Origin: JACCZZ01 sp044227805
Lineage (GTDB): Bacteria > Bacteroidota > Bacteroidia > Chitinophagales > UBA10324
Length of the DNA stretch: 64,000 nt
NCBI GenBank assembly: GCA_044227805.1
Contig: JBGAWA010000003.1
Span: 21,862-85,861, forward strand
Direction of reading: 5' to 3'
The notes under the pieces were generated by a model. That model made no database searches and was not told where the DNA came from. It worked only from the letters and a program-made list of their open reading frames with translations. Below, one piece after another: positions 27,390-36,292 of the stretch; the stretch's first letter is position 1, and each line of letters begins with the position of its first letter. Both the position numbers and the translations under genes were made by a program.

Positions 27390-27844
27390 CCCTGCCATTT
27401 TATGAATAGCTTCCCGTTTAGATTAATCCCACATTTTGCAGTTCAAAGCGGCAACGGGTTTAACCCCGACGTAGAACTGCTTAGGGTTTGTGAAACATTT
27501 TCTTTTCTCGACAAATTGAGCAAACCCTTAGCAGTTCTGAGTCGCAGCGAAGCGGGATTTTTCCACTGAAAAATCCGGGTTAATGCTGTTGCAATACTAT
27601 CCTGCCGTGACACCGTAATTAACCCGGGTTGTTAAAAAGAATAATGCAGCTTCATCGGAGACCATTCGATGCAGGTAAAAAAACACGGTGTTGCCTGCTG
27701 GCTGTGAGGCCGTATTTTTCCTGAGAAATAGGCATATTGCTGCGCGTGGTTAACCTCTCCAGGGATTTATTCTCTTCCGCACTAAAATTTTGAAATAATC
27801 TTCCTTTACCTATATTAACAGGAGCAAATCATAACACGGTGATT
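27390..27844. other. Intergenic region before the TonB-dependent receptor
   Basis: 455 bp. The left part is dispersed repeat copy B (27424-27583). The rest, 27584-27844, is AT-rich, with a possible weak promoter: TTTG at 27789-27792 and TATATTAA at 27811-27818. No small gene was supported. Confidence 0.5.
27424..27583 (+). repeat. Dispersed repeat, copy B (best-preserved)
   Basis: About 160 bp. Left end CCCACATTTTGCAGTTCAAAG; then CAACGGGTTTAACCCCGACG; an internal inverted repeat with 18-base arms (27473-27490 and 27521-27538, one mismatch) around a 30-base loop; then GTCGCAGCGAAGCGGG and a terminal hairpin GGATTTTTC-CACT-GAAAAATCC (27555-27576). It is taken here as the reference orientation. 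It carries no reading frame of note. Confidence 0.85.
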
Positions 27845-30661
27845 ATGTACAAACGCCTCACGCTTTTCCTGTTCATCATAATGCTGGCACAGCAGACTAT
27901 CGCACAAACGATAAGCGGTATTGTTAAGGATGCACAAACAGGAGAGGCCCTTATTGGAGCCAATGTGGTGGTGAAAGGTTCAAACAATGGAACCGTGACG
28001 GATGAAGACGGTAAATTTTCACTGGATATTGCTCAGTCCTTTCCGGTTACTTTGATCGTTACTTATCTCGGTTACCTGCATAATGATGTTACGGTAAAAG
28101 ATGGCAACAATACAATCACCATTAAATTAATGGCGGACAAGGTGATATTAAATGAGGTGCAGGTCACCGGCAGCCGCCTGTCAGAAAAGCAAAAGGAGTC
28201 GCCATTGACTGTTGAATCCATGGATCAGCTTGCCATCCGGCAAACGCCGGCGTTTAATTTTTACGAAGGACTGGGGCAACTGAAAGGAGTGGATGTTACA
28301 TCAGCAAGTTTAGGATTTAAAATCATCAATACGCGCGGCTTTAACTCCACATCACCGGTGCGTTCATTGCAGATTATTGATGGTGTAGATAACCAGGCAC
28401 CGGGGCTCAGTTTTTCACTCGGTAATTTTTTAGGCGCTCCTGACCTTGATGTTTTGAAAGTGGATCTTGTGGTGGGCGCCAGCTCTGCCTTTTATGGCCC
28501 GAATGCCTTTAACGGCGTAATCAGCATGACCACCAAAGATCCGTTTCAGACACCCGGATTTTCCATTTCGCTGAAAGGAGGCGAGCGCAATTTGTTTGAA
28601 GGCGCTATACGATGGGACCAGGTGATCAGGAATAAAATCGGCATCGAAAAATTCGCCTACAAGATCAATGGGTTTTTTCTGCGGGCCAACGATTGGGAAG
28701 CCACTAACCTCGATCCTGTCTTTGGAACGCAGGATGATCAGGATAATCCGGGCGGATACGATGCCGTGAACCGCTATGGTGATGAGTTCTATTTTGCGCA
28801 TGACTATTCAAAAAGTATTGCTGCCTATCCCGGGCTGGGAAGATTTTACAGGACAGGTTATCTCGAAACAGATATGGTGGACTACGACACCCGTAATTAT
28901 AAATTGACCGGTGCATTTCATTACCGGCTGCGAAAAGATCTGCAGCTCATTTACGCATCCAACTTCGGGTCTGGTACTACGGTGTACCAGGGCGATAACC
29001 GTTATTCACTGAAAGGAATCTTGTTTTTTCAAAACAGGATTGAGCTGCAGCAGAAGGATAAATTTTTTATCCGTGCTTATGCCACAAATGAAAATGCGGG
29101 AAAGTCTTATGATGCCTACTTTACCGCACTCTTGCTCGAGCGCGGAGCCAAGGGTGACGTTGACTGGGGCACAGACTATTTTACAAATTATTCAACACAG
29201 GGCGTGCCTGTTATCAGGAACCTTCCCGGCTATCCCACGTATGTTTTTGATCCTGATAACCCAAATGGCTACCAGGAATACATTGACAGTATCAGCAGCC
29301 TGCTTACCAATTATGTTCCGCTGATTGATTCACTGCATAACAACGCCGAGAATTATGCGAACAACCAAAGCATCAGCCCGGGGCAGCATGCCTTTTACGT
29401 TCCGGGAACTGCCGCCTTTGATTCAGCTTTCAACTACATCACCTCGCATGAATCTTATGCAGAAGGCGGCTCAAAGTTCTTTGATAAGTCGGCACTTTAT
29501 CATGTACATGGTGAATATAAATTCACTCCACGCTTCATGCACATTACCATCGGTGCCAACTACAGAATGTACCGGCCGAATTCGCATGGTACAATCTTCA
29601 GTGATACGGGCGGAATAAAGATTACTAATTCAGAATATGGCATTTATGCAGGGGTTGAAAAAAGATTCCTTGACAGCCTCCTGAAGATTAACGCAACACT
29701 TCGTATGGATAAGAATGAGAATTACGATGCCTTGTTTTCTCCTGCCGTTTCCGCGGTTTACACGCTGAATAAAAGTGTATTCAGGGCGTCTTTCTCCTCC
29801 GCGATCCGCAACCCTACACTGGCGGATCAATATCTTTACTACAATGTTGGCCGCGCGATCCTCGTGGGCAATCTTAATGGATTTGATTCGCTGGTTACCA
29901 CTGAATCGTTACTTGATTTCATCAATACCCAGAAATATGATACGCTGAACTTCTTTACTGTAAACCCAATCCGGCCCGAACAGGTAAAAAGCATTGAAGT
30001 GGGTTACCGTGCATCATTGTTTCAGCATTTATATGTTGACATGAGTTATTATTACAGTTGGTATCGTTACTTTATCGGCTACAAGCTGGGAGCGGTGATT
30101 GATTACAACGAGATTTTTAATCGCCTGAATGGTTTCCAGGTTTATCGTGTGGCGGCCAATACCGAAGACCAGGTTACCACTACCGGATTTTCTGTTGGCC
30201 TGAATTACTACTTCCAAAAATCATATTCTATCAATGGTAACTATTCTTATAACAAGCTGAACCGGCAGGGTTCTACCGACCCCATTATCCCGGCCTTCAA
30301 CACGCCGGAAAATAAATTCAACATGGGCATCAGCGGTCGCGATATCAACGTTAATATTGGGCTTTTCAATAGTCTATGGGACAAACTGCCTGTGATTCCG
30401 TTCAACAATTACGGATTCAGTATCAATTACAAATGGGTGGAAGGATTCCTGTATGAAGGGTCGCCGCAATTTACCGGAGAGGTGCCCACCTATGGCAAGG
30501 TGGATGTGCAGGTGAATAAGGAAATCCCTAAGATTTACATGAACCTTAAGATTGGCGCATCGAACATACTCAACAATAAAAAGTTTGAGGTGTATGGCGG
30601 CCCGTATGTAGGACGCATGGCCTATATTCAGGTGTTATTTGATTTTGCAAAGTTGCGTTGA
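27845..30661 (+). CDS. TonB-dependent receptor with carboxypeptidase-like domain
   Basis: About 938 residues from ATG at 27845 (an in-frame GTG lies two codons earlier). A signal peptide ends at QTIAQ. Residues 22-105 are a carboxypeptidase-D-like regulatory domain (ISGIVKDAQTGEALIGANVVVKGS...GTVTDEDGKFSL). The plug follows (VLNEV-like ILNEVQVTGSRLS; INTRGFNS; GASSAFYGPNAFNGVISMTTK). The rest is a beta-barrel ending in YIQVLFDFAKLR. It is an outer-membrane transporter driven by TonB. No SusD partner is adjacent, so it is not a classical SusCD pair; the substrate is unknown. Confidence 0.93.
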   Translation: MYKRLTLFLFIIMLAQQTIAQTISGIVKDAQTGEALIGANVVVKGSNNGTVTDEDGKFSLDIAQSFPVTLIVTYLGYLHNDVTVKDGNNTITIKLMADKVILNEVQVTGSRLSEKQKESPLTVESMDQLAIRQTPAFNFYEGLGQLKGVDVTSASLGFKIINTRGFNSTSPVRSLQIIDGVDNQAPGLSFSLGNFLGAPDLDVLKVDLVVGASSAFYGPNAFNGVISMTTKDPFQTPGFSISLKGGERNLFEGAIRWDQVIRNKIGIEKFAYKINGFFLRANDWEATNLDPVFGTQDDQDNPGGYDAVNRYGDEFYFAHDYSKSIAAYPGLGRFYRTGYLETDMVDYDTRNYKLTGAFHYRLRKDLQLIYASNFGSGTTVYQGDNRYSLKGILFFQNRIELQQKDKFFIRAYATNENAGKSYDAYFTALLLERGAKGDVDWGTDYFTNYSTQGVPVIRNLPGYPTYVFDPDNPNGYQEYIDSISSLLTNYVPLIDSLHNNAENYANNQSISPGQHAFYVPGTAAFDSAFNYITSHESYAEGGSKFFDKSALYHVHGEYKFTPRFMHITIGANYRMYRPNSHGTIFSDTGGIKITNSEYGIYAGVEKRFLDSLLKINATLRMDKNENYDALFSPAVSAVYTLNKSVFRASFSSAIRNPTLADQYLYYNVGRAILVGNLNGFDSLVTTESLLDFINTQKYDTLNFFTVNPIRPEQVKSIEVGYRASLFQHLYVDMSYYYSWYRYFIGYKLGAVIDYNEIFNRLNGFQVYRVAANTEDQVTTTGFSVGLNYYFQKSYSINGNYSYNKLNRQGSTDPIIPAFNTPENKFNMGISGRDINVNIGLFNSLWDKLPVIPFNNYGFSINYKWVEGFLYEGSPQFTGEVPTYGKVDVQVNKEIPKIYMNLKIGASNILNNKKFEVYGGPYVGRMAYIQVLFDFAKLR

Positions 30662-30697
30662 CAGAACAAGGGATTCTTCATCTTACATTTTTCAGTT

Positions 30698-30873
30698 CAA
30701 CCCGGATTTTTCTGTGGAAAAATCCCGCTTCGCTGCGACTTATAACTGCTAAGGATTTGCTCAATTTGTCAAGAAAAGAAAATGTTTCGCAAACCCTAAG
30801 TAGTTCTACGTCGGGGTTAAACCCGTTGCCGCTTTGAACTGCAAAATGTGGGTTTAAATTGCAAAATGTGGGT
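30698..30873 (-). repeat. Dispersed repeat, copy C (inverted)
   Basis: The reverse complement of the copy at 27424-27583: AACCCGGATTTTTCTGTGG, CCCGCTTCGCTGCGACTTATAACTGC, then the hairpin arms AACTGCTAAGGATTTGC and GCAAACCCTAAGTAGTT, TCTACGTCGGGGTTAAACCC, and CTGCAAAATGTGGGTT at the far end. That far end is doubled: GCAAAATGTGGGTT(T/C)AAATT occurs twice in a row at 30841-30880. A further partial match to the terminal hairpin is at 30900-30918. The copy lies between the convergent TonB-receptor and rplT genes. Confidence 0.8.
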
Positions 30874-30943
30874 TCAAATTCGTATCGCGGCAGCATCTTT
30901 CCAGTGCAAAATCCGGGGATCACACCAGCCAGCCACAGGACAT

Positions 30944-30979
30944 AAAAAAAATCCGCACGTAAATTTTACCGTGCGGATC
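30944..30979 (-). terminator. Intrinsic terminator of the infC-rpmI-rplT operon
   Basis: On the minus strand a nine-pair stem ATCCGCACG / CGTGCGGAT (30978-30970 with 30959-30951) with a ten-base loop is followed by a run of seven T (30950-30944). It lies about 50 bp after the rplT stop. This is a standard rho-independent terminator. Confidence 0.85.
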
Positions 30980-31030
30980 TTTCAATATATTCAACATCTC
31001 TTCCTGATCAGGGGAGAGAAAAATCAGCGC

Positions 31031-31375
31031 TCATTTTACAGAAGCTACAATAGCCTTGAAGGCCGGCATATCATTCATTGCCAGGTCAGCAAGGGTTTTG
31101 CGGTTGAGCAACACATTGGCATTCTTTAGTTTTGAAATGAATACCGAATAGCTCATCCCTTCTTCACGGATTGCGGCATTAATACGGGCGATCCAGAGAG
31201 CCCGGTAATCGCGCTTTTTCTGTTTTCTGCCCTGATAGGCATACACCATTGATTTTTCAACGGCATTCTTGGCTACAGAAGTTACATTTTTCCGTTTGCC
31301 AAAATATCCTTTCGCCTGGGAAAACATCCGCTTGCGGCGGGCGCGGGAGGCAACACTATTTACTGAACGTGGCAT
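31031..31375 (-). CDS. rplT: 50S ribosomal protein L20
   Basis: 114 residues, full length. Conserved sequence MPRSVNSVASRARRKRMFSQAKGYFG and RDYRALWIARINAAIREEGMSYS is unmistakable. L20 binds 23S rRNA early in assembly of the large subunit. It is the last gene of the infC-rpmI-rplT cluster, 19 bp after rpmI, and is followed by an intrinsic terminator. Confidence 0.98.
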   Translation of the reverse strand: MPRSVNSVASRARRKRMFSQAKGYFGKRKNVTSVAKNAVEKSMVYAYQGRKQKKRDYRALWIARINAAIREEGMSYSVFISKLKNANVLLNRKTLADLAMNDMPAFKAIVASVK

Positions 31376-31394
31376 AATAAAAAATTTAAAAAAG

Positions 31395-31589
31395 TCAGAT
31401 TAAGAGCATTTTCTTCACATTAGCCATATTGGTGGAATCAACCAGGCCGGATTTTCCGAGCTGCTTCTTCCTGTCATGAGCCTTCTTGGTGAGAATATGG
31501 CGCTTATACGCTTTCTTGCGTTTCACTTTTCCGGTGCCGGTAAGCTTGAAACGCTTTTTGGCACTCGAATTTGTCTTCATTTTAGGCAT
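31395..31589 (-). CDS. rpmI: 50S ribosomal protein L35
   Basis: 64 residues, full length, highly basic, with the family start MPKMKTNSSAKKRFKLTGTGK and the segment AYKRHILTKKAHDRKKQL. L35 is a component of the large ribosomal subunit. It lies between infC (116 bp upstream) and rplT in the standard order. Confidence 0.98.
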   Translation of the reverse strand: MPKMKTNSSAKKRFKLTGTGKVKRKKAYKRHILTKKAHDRKKQLGKSGLVDSTNMANVKKMLLI

Positions 31590-31705
31590 TGCTGCAAAAT
31601 TAGGGACGGCAAAGATAGTAATATTCTCTTCACAAGGAAGAAATCTGCAAATATTCCGTACATCGGATTATTCTTCTCTGGCAGTCACCGCTAACTGCTG
31701 AAGGC

Positions 31706-32248
31706 TTATTTTCCTTTTTGAGACTTGGGATTGATGAGGATAGACATGCGGTTACCTTCCAGTTTAGGAAGTTGCTCCAGCGTGCCTACTTCCGTAAGCC
31801 GCTCAACAAATTTGAGCAGCAGCAGCTCGCCGCGCTCTTTAAACAGGATATTCCTGCCGCGGAACTGCACATAGGCTTTTACCTTGGCGCCTTCCTGCAG
31901 AAACCGCTCGGCGTGCCGTGTTTTGAATTCAAAATCATGCTCATCGGTATTGGAGGTAAAACGGATTTCTTTCAATACACTCTTCACGGCCTTCGCCTTC
32001 ATCTCCTTTTCTTTCCGCTTTTTGTCGTAGAGAAATTTGTTGTAGTCGATAATGCGGCAAACAGGCGGACTAGCGGTGGCTGCAATTTCCACCAGGTCAA
32101 GGCCCTGTTCTTCAGCCATACTTAATGCTTCCCGGGAAGTGAATACGCCATTGGGAACATTGTCTCCCACCAGTCGAACCTGCGGGGCGTGCACAAGGCG
32201 GTTAATACGGTGTTCGAGTTCTCTGGGTTTTCTGCGGTCTAATGCCAA
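31706..32248 (-). CDS. infC: Translation initiation factor IF-3
   Basis: 180 residues from TTG at 32248. N-domain: HRINRLVHAPQVRLVGDN and LDLVEIAATASPPVCRIIDYNKFLYD. C-domain: KEIRFTSNTDEHDFEFK and KLEGNRMSILINPKSQKGK. IF-3 keeps subunits apart and proofreads the start codon. No ATG or GTG exists between the upstream stop and the conserved region. The only candidates are TTG at 32248 and ATT at 32257, three codons earlier, and ATT is the start used by IF-3 in enterobacteria for autoregulation. Either start would be poor and would suit autocontrol by IF-3. Confidence 0.95.
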   Translation of the reverse strand: MALDRRKPRELEHRINRLVHAPQVRLVGDNVPNGVFTSREALSMAEEQGLDLVEIAATASPPVCRIIDYNKFLYDKKRKEKEMKAKAVKSVLKEIRFTSNTDEHDFEFKTRHAERFLQEGAKVKAYVQFRGRNILFKERGELLLLKFVERLTEVGTLEQLPKLEGNRMSILINPKSQKGK

Positions 32249-32465
32249 TCGATTAATGTTTTCGTTAAAAAATGATGAATAGCTTATTGATAAGCAACGA
32301 AGGTAGCAAGTTCCAAATTACTACCTATAGTTGCGAATAATTCTTTGTACCACAAACACATTTTCCTCAGCAGGCGACGGTTAGTTATTGATATAGGACA
32401 GCCGGCATTTGATCAAAAGAAATCACAGGTTTGAAATTTCAAAACCAAAGCGGTGCGCCTGGCGC

Positions 32466-34391
32466 TTATCCTATGGTCGCTTCGTTTTTTACCAGTTCAA
32501 TGAATGAATCAATGGACAGTTGTCCTTTATCACCTTCGCCATGCCTTCTTACGCTCACCTTACTTTCCTGTTCTTCCTTGTCGCCGATGATCAGCATGTA
32601 GGGAATCTTTTTCATCTCTGCATCTCTTATTTTTCTGCCGATCTTTTCACTTCGCACATCTGTTTCCAGCCGGATGTGTTGCTTTCTGAAGATAGCTTCG
32701 AGTCTTTTTGCGTACGCAAGATGGCGGTCGCTGATGGGTAAAATGGCCACCTGCCTTGGCGCCAGCCAAACCGGAAAGTTGCCCGCATAATGTTCAATTA
32801 AAAAACCGATAAACCGTTCATGAGTTCCCAGTGGTGCCCGGTGTATGACCAGTGGCGTTTCATCCTGGTTGTTCTTGTTTTTAAATGTCAACCCGAAACG
32901 GAGTGGCTGCCCAAAATCAACCTGGTTAGTGGCCAGGGTAAATTCCCGGCCAATCACACTCCATATCTGCACATCAATCTTCGGCCCGTAGAAAGCCGCT
33001 TCATCGGGCACTTCTATATAAGGAATATTCGAATCAATCAGTACGCGACGCACCATGTCTTCGGTCTTTTTCCATAGCTCCGGCAGGTCCAGGTATTTCT
33101 GCCCGCGCTTGGCAGGATCGTGCGTTGAAAAACGCATTACATATTTTTCGATTCCGAAAATCCGGAAATACTTCAGGTACATCTCATTCACGGCCCTGAA
33201 TTCTTCTTCAAACTGCTCTTCTGTGCAATAAATATGAGCATCGTTCATGTTCAACGCCCGCACCCGCATGAGGCCAAAGAGTTCACCGGATTGCTCATAA
33301 CGGTAACAGGTGCCATATTCAGCGAGGCGAAGTGGAAGATCTTTATAACTTTTCGGCGAAGCCGAAAATATCTTATGATGATGTGGGCAGTTCATGGCTT
33401 TCAGGTAATACCTGCCGCCATCTAATTCCATGGGCGGAAACATCGATTCGGCATAATAAGGCAGATGGCCGCTGGTGAGATACATCGATTCTTTGGCAAT
33501 GTGTGGTGATTTTACCCTGTAATAGCCGGCTTCTTCTTCCGTCTTTTTGGCAAGGCTTTCCAGCTGTTCAATAATTGCACCTCCATTGGGTAGCCAAAGA
33601 GCCAATCCCGGACCTACGTCGTCATCAAAAACGAAAATCTCCATCTCCTTACCGATTTTACGGTGATCACGTTTTTTTGCTTCTTCCAGTTGCTGGAGGT
33701 AATCATCCAGCTCTTTTTGTTTAGGAAAAGTGATACCATAAATCCTGGTGAGTTGTTTGTTTTTTTCATCTCCTTTCCAATAAGCTCCGGCAATGTTCAT
33801 CAGCTTCGCGGCTTTGATGAACCCGGTATTCGGAATATGCGGGCCCCGGCATAAATCGGTGAAGTTGCCTTGCCGGTAGAAAGTGATTTCACCATCATTC
33901 AGCTCGTGGATCGTTTCAATTTTATACTCATCACCCTTATCGGTAAAAAATTTCAATGCTTCTTCTTTAGGAACTTCAGACCGTATGTAGCTGCTGTTTT
34001 TCTCGGCCAGCTCCGCCATTTTAGTCTCTATCTTTTTCAGGTCGTCCACACCAATATCTCTTCCGCCCAAATCCACATCATAATAAAAACCATTGTCAAC
34101 CGGAGGGCCATAGCCGAACTTGATTCCCGGGTAGATGGATTCGAGCGCTTCAGCCATCAGATGGGCGGAAGAATGCCAGAAAGTTTCTTTGCCTTCGCGG
34201 TCGTCCCAGGTAAGGAGCACAAGCGTAGCATCTGTTTCAATCGGGCGAAAGGCATCCACTACTTTGCCGTTCACCTTTGCCGCTAATACTTTTCTTGCCA
34301 AACCTTCACTGATGGATTTGGCGACCTGGAGCGCATTGGTTCCATTTTCAAATTCACGGATGGAGCCGTCGGGGAAAGAGATGTTGATCAT
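32466..34391 (-). CDS. thrS: Threonyl-tRNA synthetase
   Basis: 641 residues, standard for ThrRS. An N-terminal TGS domain (MINISFPDGSIREFENG) is followed by the editing domain with HSSAHLMAEAL and CRGPHIPNTG, then the class II core with motif 2 RYEQSGELFGLMRVRALNMNDAHIYC, the zinc-binding Cys in MNCPHHHKI, and motif 3 APLGTHERFIGFLIEHYAG. The C-terminal anticodon domain has VAILPISDRHLAYA. It charges tRNA-Thr and edits Ser. It is followed on the same strand by infC after a 217-bp gap, the conserved thrS-infC-rpmI-rplT order. Confidence 0.97.
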   Translation of the reverse strand: MINISFPDGSIREFENGTNALQVAKSISEGLARKVLAAKVNGKVVDAFRPIETDATLVLLTWDDREGKETFWHSSAHLMAEALESIYPGIKFGYGPPVDNGFYYDVDLGGRDIGVDDLKKIETKMAELAEKNSSYIRSEVPKEEALKFFTDKGDEYKIETIHELNDGEITFYRQGNFTDLCRGPHIPNTGFIKAAKLMNIAGAYWKGDEKNKQLTRIYGITFPKQKELDDYLQQLEEAKKRDHRKIGKEMEIFVFDDDVGPGLALWLPNGGAIIEQLESLAKKTEEEAGYYRVKSPHIAKESMYLTSGHLPYYAESMFPPMELDGGRYYLKAMNCPHHHKIFSASPKSYKDLPLRLAEYGTCYRYEQSGELFGLMRVRALNMNDAHIYCTEEQFEEEFRAVNEMYLKYFRIFGIEKYVMRFSTHDPAKRGQKYLDLPELWKKTEDMVRRVLIDSNIPYIEVPDEAAFYGPKIDVQIWSVIGREFTLATNQVDFGQPLRFGLTFKNKNNQDETPLVIHRAPLGTHERFIGFLIEHYAGNFPVWLAPRQVAILPISDRHLAYAKRLEAIFRKQHIRLETDVRSEKIGRKIRDAEMKKIPYMLIIGDKEEQESKVSVRRHGEGDKGQLSIDSFIELVKNEATIG

Positions 34392-34460
34392 AGATGTTTG
34401 GAAGTAAGCTTCAGCAACTGAGTTGGCTGCATGCCATGCTCAATCAGGCTGAAGCGTTCC

Positions 34461-35492
34461 TCACTTGGATGATTGCGTTAACGAATTCAATTCTTTTTGT
34501 GCCGGTTCATAGCCGGGCCTCAAAGTTAATGACTGGCGGAAATCCGCAATAGCCTGATCGGCATTTCCTTTTTCTCGGGAGCACAGTCCACGATAGTAAT
34601 AGGCTTCCGCATAGGCAGGTTTCACCTTAATGGCAAAATCAAACATGCGGTAGGCTTTGTCAATGGAGTCCTGCAGGATATAAATGTAGCCCAGATTGAA
34701 ATATGCCGATTCAAATTGGGCATTCACGCTTATCAGTGACTGGTAGGTTGCCTTTGCTTTTTCATTCTCTCCATGCTCCTGGTAGTACATGGCCTTTGCA
34801 TAGTAAGCTTCTGCGAGGGTGCTGTCTATGCGGATGGCGTTGTCAAAGTATTGCGGCGCGGGAGATGAATTATTTTTCCCGGTTAGTAGTCCAAGTTGCA
34901 TGTACCCATCATAAAAATCGGGCTTGGCCTGCACTGATTTCTGAAAAGAGGTGATGGCACGTGTAGTATCTCCCATCTCCTTAAAATTGAGTCCGCGTAT
35001 AAACCAGGTCTCGAAATTGTCTTTGTCGAGTTCCTGCACCCGTGCAAGATGCTCCATAGAGGCTTTGTAATCCTTTTTATAAAAGTAAACCTTGCTGAGT
35101 TTAATAAGGGCTTCTTCATTTTCGGGGTCATTGCGCAGGATCTGCTTAAAGGCATCAATCGCACCATCGGCAGACCCGCCTTTCAGATAGATATCCGCTA
35201 TCGCGAAAAAATATTTTGCATTGGCGGAGTCAAGTGATATGGCAGCGGACATATCGCGGAAAGCAGCGCTGATATTTCCAAGTTGTAAAAAGACATTACT
35301 CCTCAGGAAACGCAATTCGGCGTCTTTCGGGGCAGCATTAATTTTCACGGTGAGCGCCCGTATCTGCGGGTCTGTAGTGTCTTTGCCGGCCAGGGAATCG
35401 ATGGTTTCTTTTTGCACGGCATCGTTTGAATGTATGCAGGAAAATTCAATGAAGATAAAAAGACATAACAGCGCCGTTACAATTGGCTTCAT
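34461..35492 (-). CDS. TPR-repeat lipoprotein
   Basis: 343 residues. The N-terminus MKPIVTALLCLFIFIEFSC ends in a Cys that fits a Bacteroidota lipoprotein signal. The rest is about eight tetratricopeptide repeats of 34 residues (ANAKYFFAIADIYLKGGSADGAIDAFK, FETWFIRGLNFKEMGDTTRAI, ESAYFNLGYIYILQDSIDKAYRM, AEAYYYRGLCSREKGNADQAI). It is probably a periplasm-facing scaffold at the outer or inner membrane. No enzymatic domain is present and a partner cannot be named. It is upstream of thrS on the same strand by 69 bp. Confidence 0.85.
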   Translation of the reverse strand: MKPIVTALLCLFIFIEFSCIHSNDAVQKETIDSLAGKDTTDPQIRALTVKINAAPKDAELRFLRSNVFLQLGNISAAFRDMSAAISLDSANAKYFFAIADIYLKGGSADGAIDAFKQILRNDPENEEALIKLSKVYFYKKDYKASMEHLARVQELDKDNFETWFIRGLNFKEMGDTTRAITSFQKSVQAKPDFYDGYMQLGLLTGKNNSSPAPQYFDNAIRIDSTLAEAYYAKAMYYQEHGENEKAKATYQSLISVNAQFESAYFNLGYIYILQDSIDKAYRMFDFAIKVKPAYAEAYYYRGLCSREKGNADQAIADFRQSLTLRPGYEPAQKELNSLTQSSK

Positions 35493-35550
35493 GTGATTAA
35501 ATAATTTATGCAGACAGAAGATGGGTTTGACAGGAGAGGGTTGTTACGCA

Positions 35551-35844
35551 TCAGTTAAAAACCATCTTTGGCATGAGTCCAAGCGCATTATCAAAAATGA
35601 AAAGCTGATCGATATCGTAGGTATAATAACTACTTATGGGAAAAGACTCGATGATGTTGATTGCTTCGGCTTCGTCTTTGGCATTCAGGGTGATCCATCC
35701 CTTGGTTCGTTCCATATTCACACCATATGTTTCAATTACTTCTTTGAGCATTAAATCATTTACCATTTCACGGTGCTCCGGAATCAGTTTCCAGAAATTT
35801 TCATCCAGTTCGAGCAGGTAGAAGGTGATCAGGTATTTGTTCAT
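35551..35844 (-). CDS. Small YCII/muconolactone-isomerase-like protein
   Basis: 97 residues: MNKYLITFYLLELDENFWKLIPEHREMVNDLMLKEVI, then GWITLNAKDEAEAINIIESFPI. The beta-alpha-beta pattern and the segment DEAEAINIIESFPI resemble small dimeric alpha-beta barrel proteins such as YCII and muconolactone isomerase. The assignment is by pattern only and no catalytic residue is claimed. The gene lies upstream of the TPR lipoprotein on the same strand. Confidence 0.6.
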   Translation of the reverse strand: MNKYLITFYLLELDENFWKLIPEHREMVNDLMLKEVIETYGVNMERTKGWITLNAKDEAEAINIIESFPISSYYTYDIDQLFIFDNALGLMPKMVFN

Positions 35845-35993
35845 TCAAGGGTGCTTCGTGCAAATATATTTCAGATAATTGTGTTTAGGAAAAAATAAAC
35901 ACCACTCTCGCCCACCTAATTTATCCCTGATTTTTGAATCGGGTTATCCGGTGTTATGGAAAATGGTAAAGTCCATTCAGCACAGAAAAGGAA

Positions 35994-36167
35994 TTATTTC
36001 TTCTGGGCAGTCTTATTCTTGCTCCGCCCGCTATCCGACAATGCCTTTTGCAGCAAATATTCAATTTGCCCGTTAACACTTCGGAATTCATCGGCCGCCC
36101 ACTTTTCCAGTTCTTTGAGCGTCTCCGGATTGATCCTCAATACAAAAGCTTTTTTATCGGCAGGCAT
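35994..36167 (-). CDS. Small Arc-like DNA-binding protein
   Basis: 57 residues from ATG at 36167: KAFVLRINPETLKELEKWA, then RSVNGQIEYLLQKALSD and a basic tail. This is the ribbon-helix-helix pattern of Arc-family proteins: a short strand (KAFVLRI) followed by two helices joined at RSVNGQIE. It should bind DNA as a dimer. It lies 125 bp downstream of an SPFH-domain gene on the same strand, a pairing that suggests a shared function or regulation. There is no toxin-like partner next to it. Confidence 0.75.
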   Translation of the reverse strand: MPADKKAFVLRINPETLKELEKWAADEFRSVNGQIEYLLQKALSDSGRSKNKTAQKK

Positions 36168-36221
36168 ATTCGTTTAGTAATTCTGAGAAGGATGTGGCGT
36201 TAAAATGAACTGAACTTCAAT

Positions 36222-36262
36222 GGATCCCTTTATTTTTTCAATCTGAAAAATGCGGGTTGAAA
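36222..36262. repeat. Degenerate solo terminal hairpin of the dispersed repeat
   Basis: The stretch TATTTTTTCAATCTGAAAAATGCGGGTTGAA resembles the terminal hairpin of the dispersed element (GGATTTTTC-N4-GAAAAATCCGGGTT), with changes. It sits between the SPFH gene and the Arc-like gene. Confidence 0.4.
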
Positions 36263-36292
36263 TTCAGTTCATGATCTGTGATAACAGCCGGG

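Noticed and set aside
30678..30923. 81-codon frame on the minus strand across repeat copy C
   Set aside because: It follows the repeat, and the other copies do not keep the frame; the sequence has no coding character.
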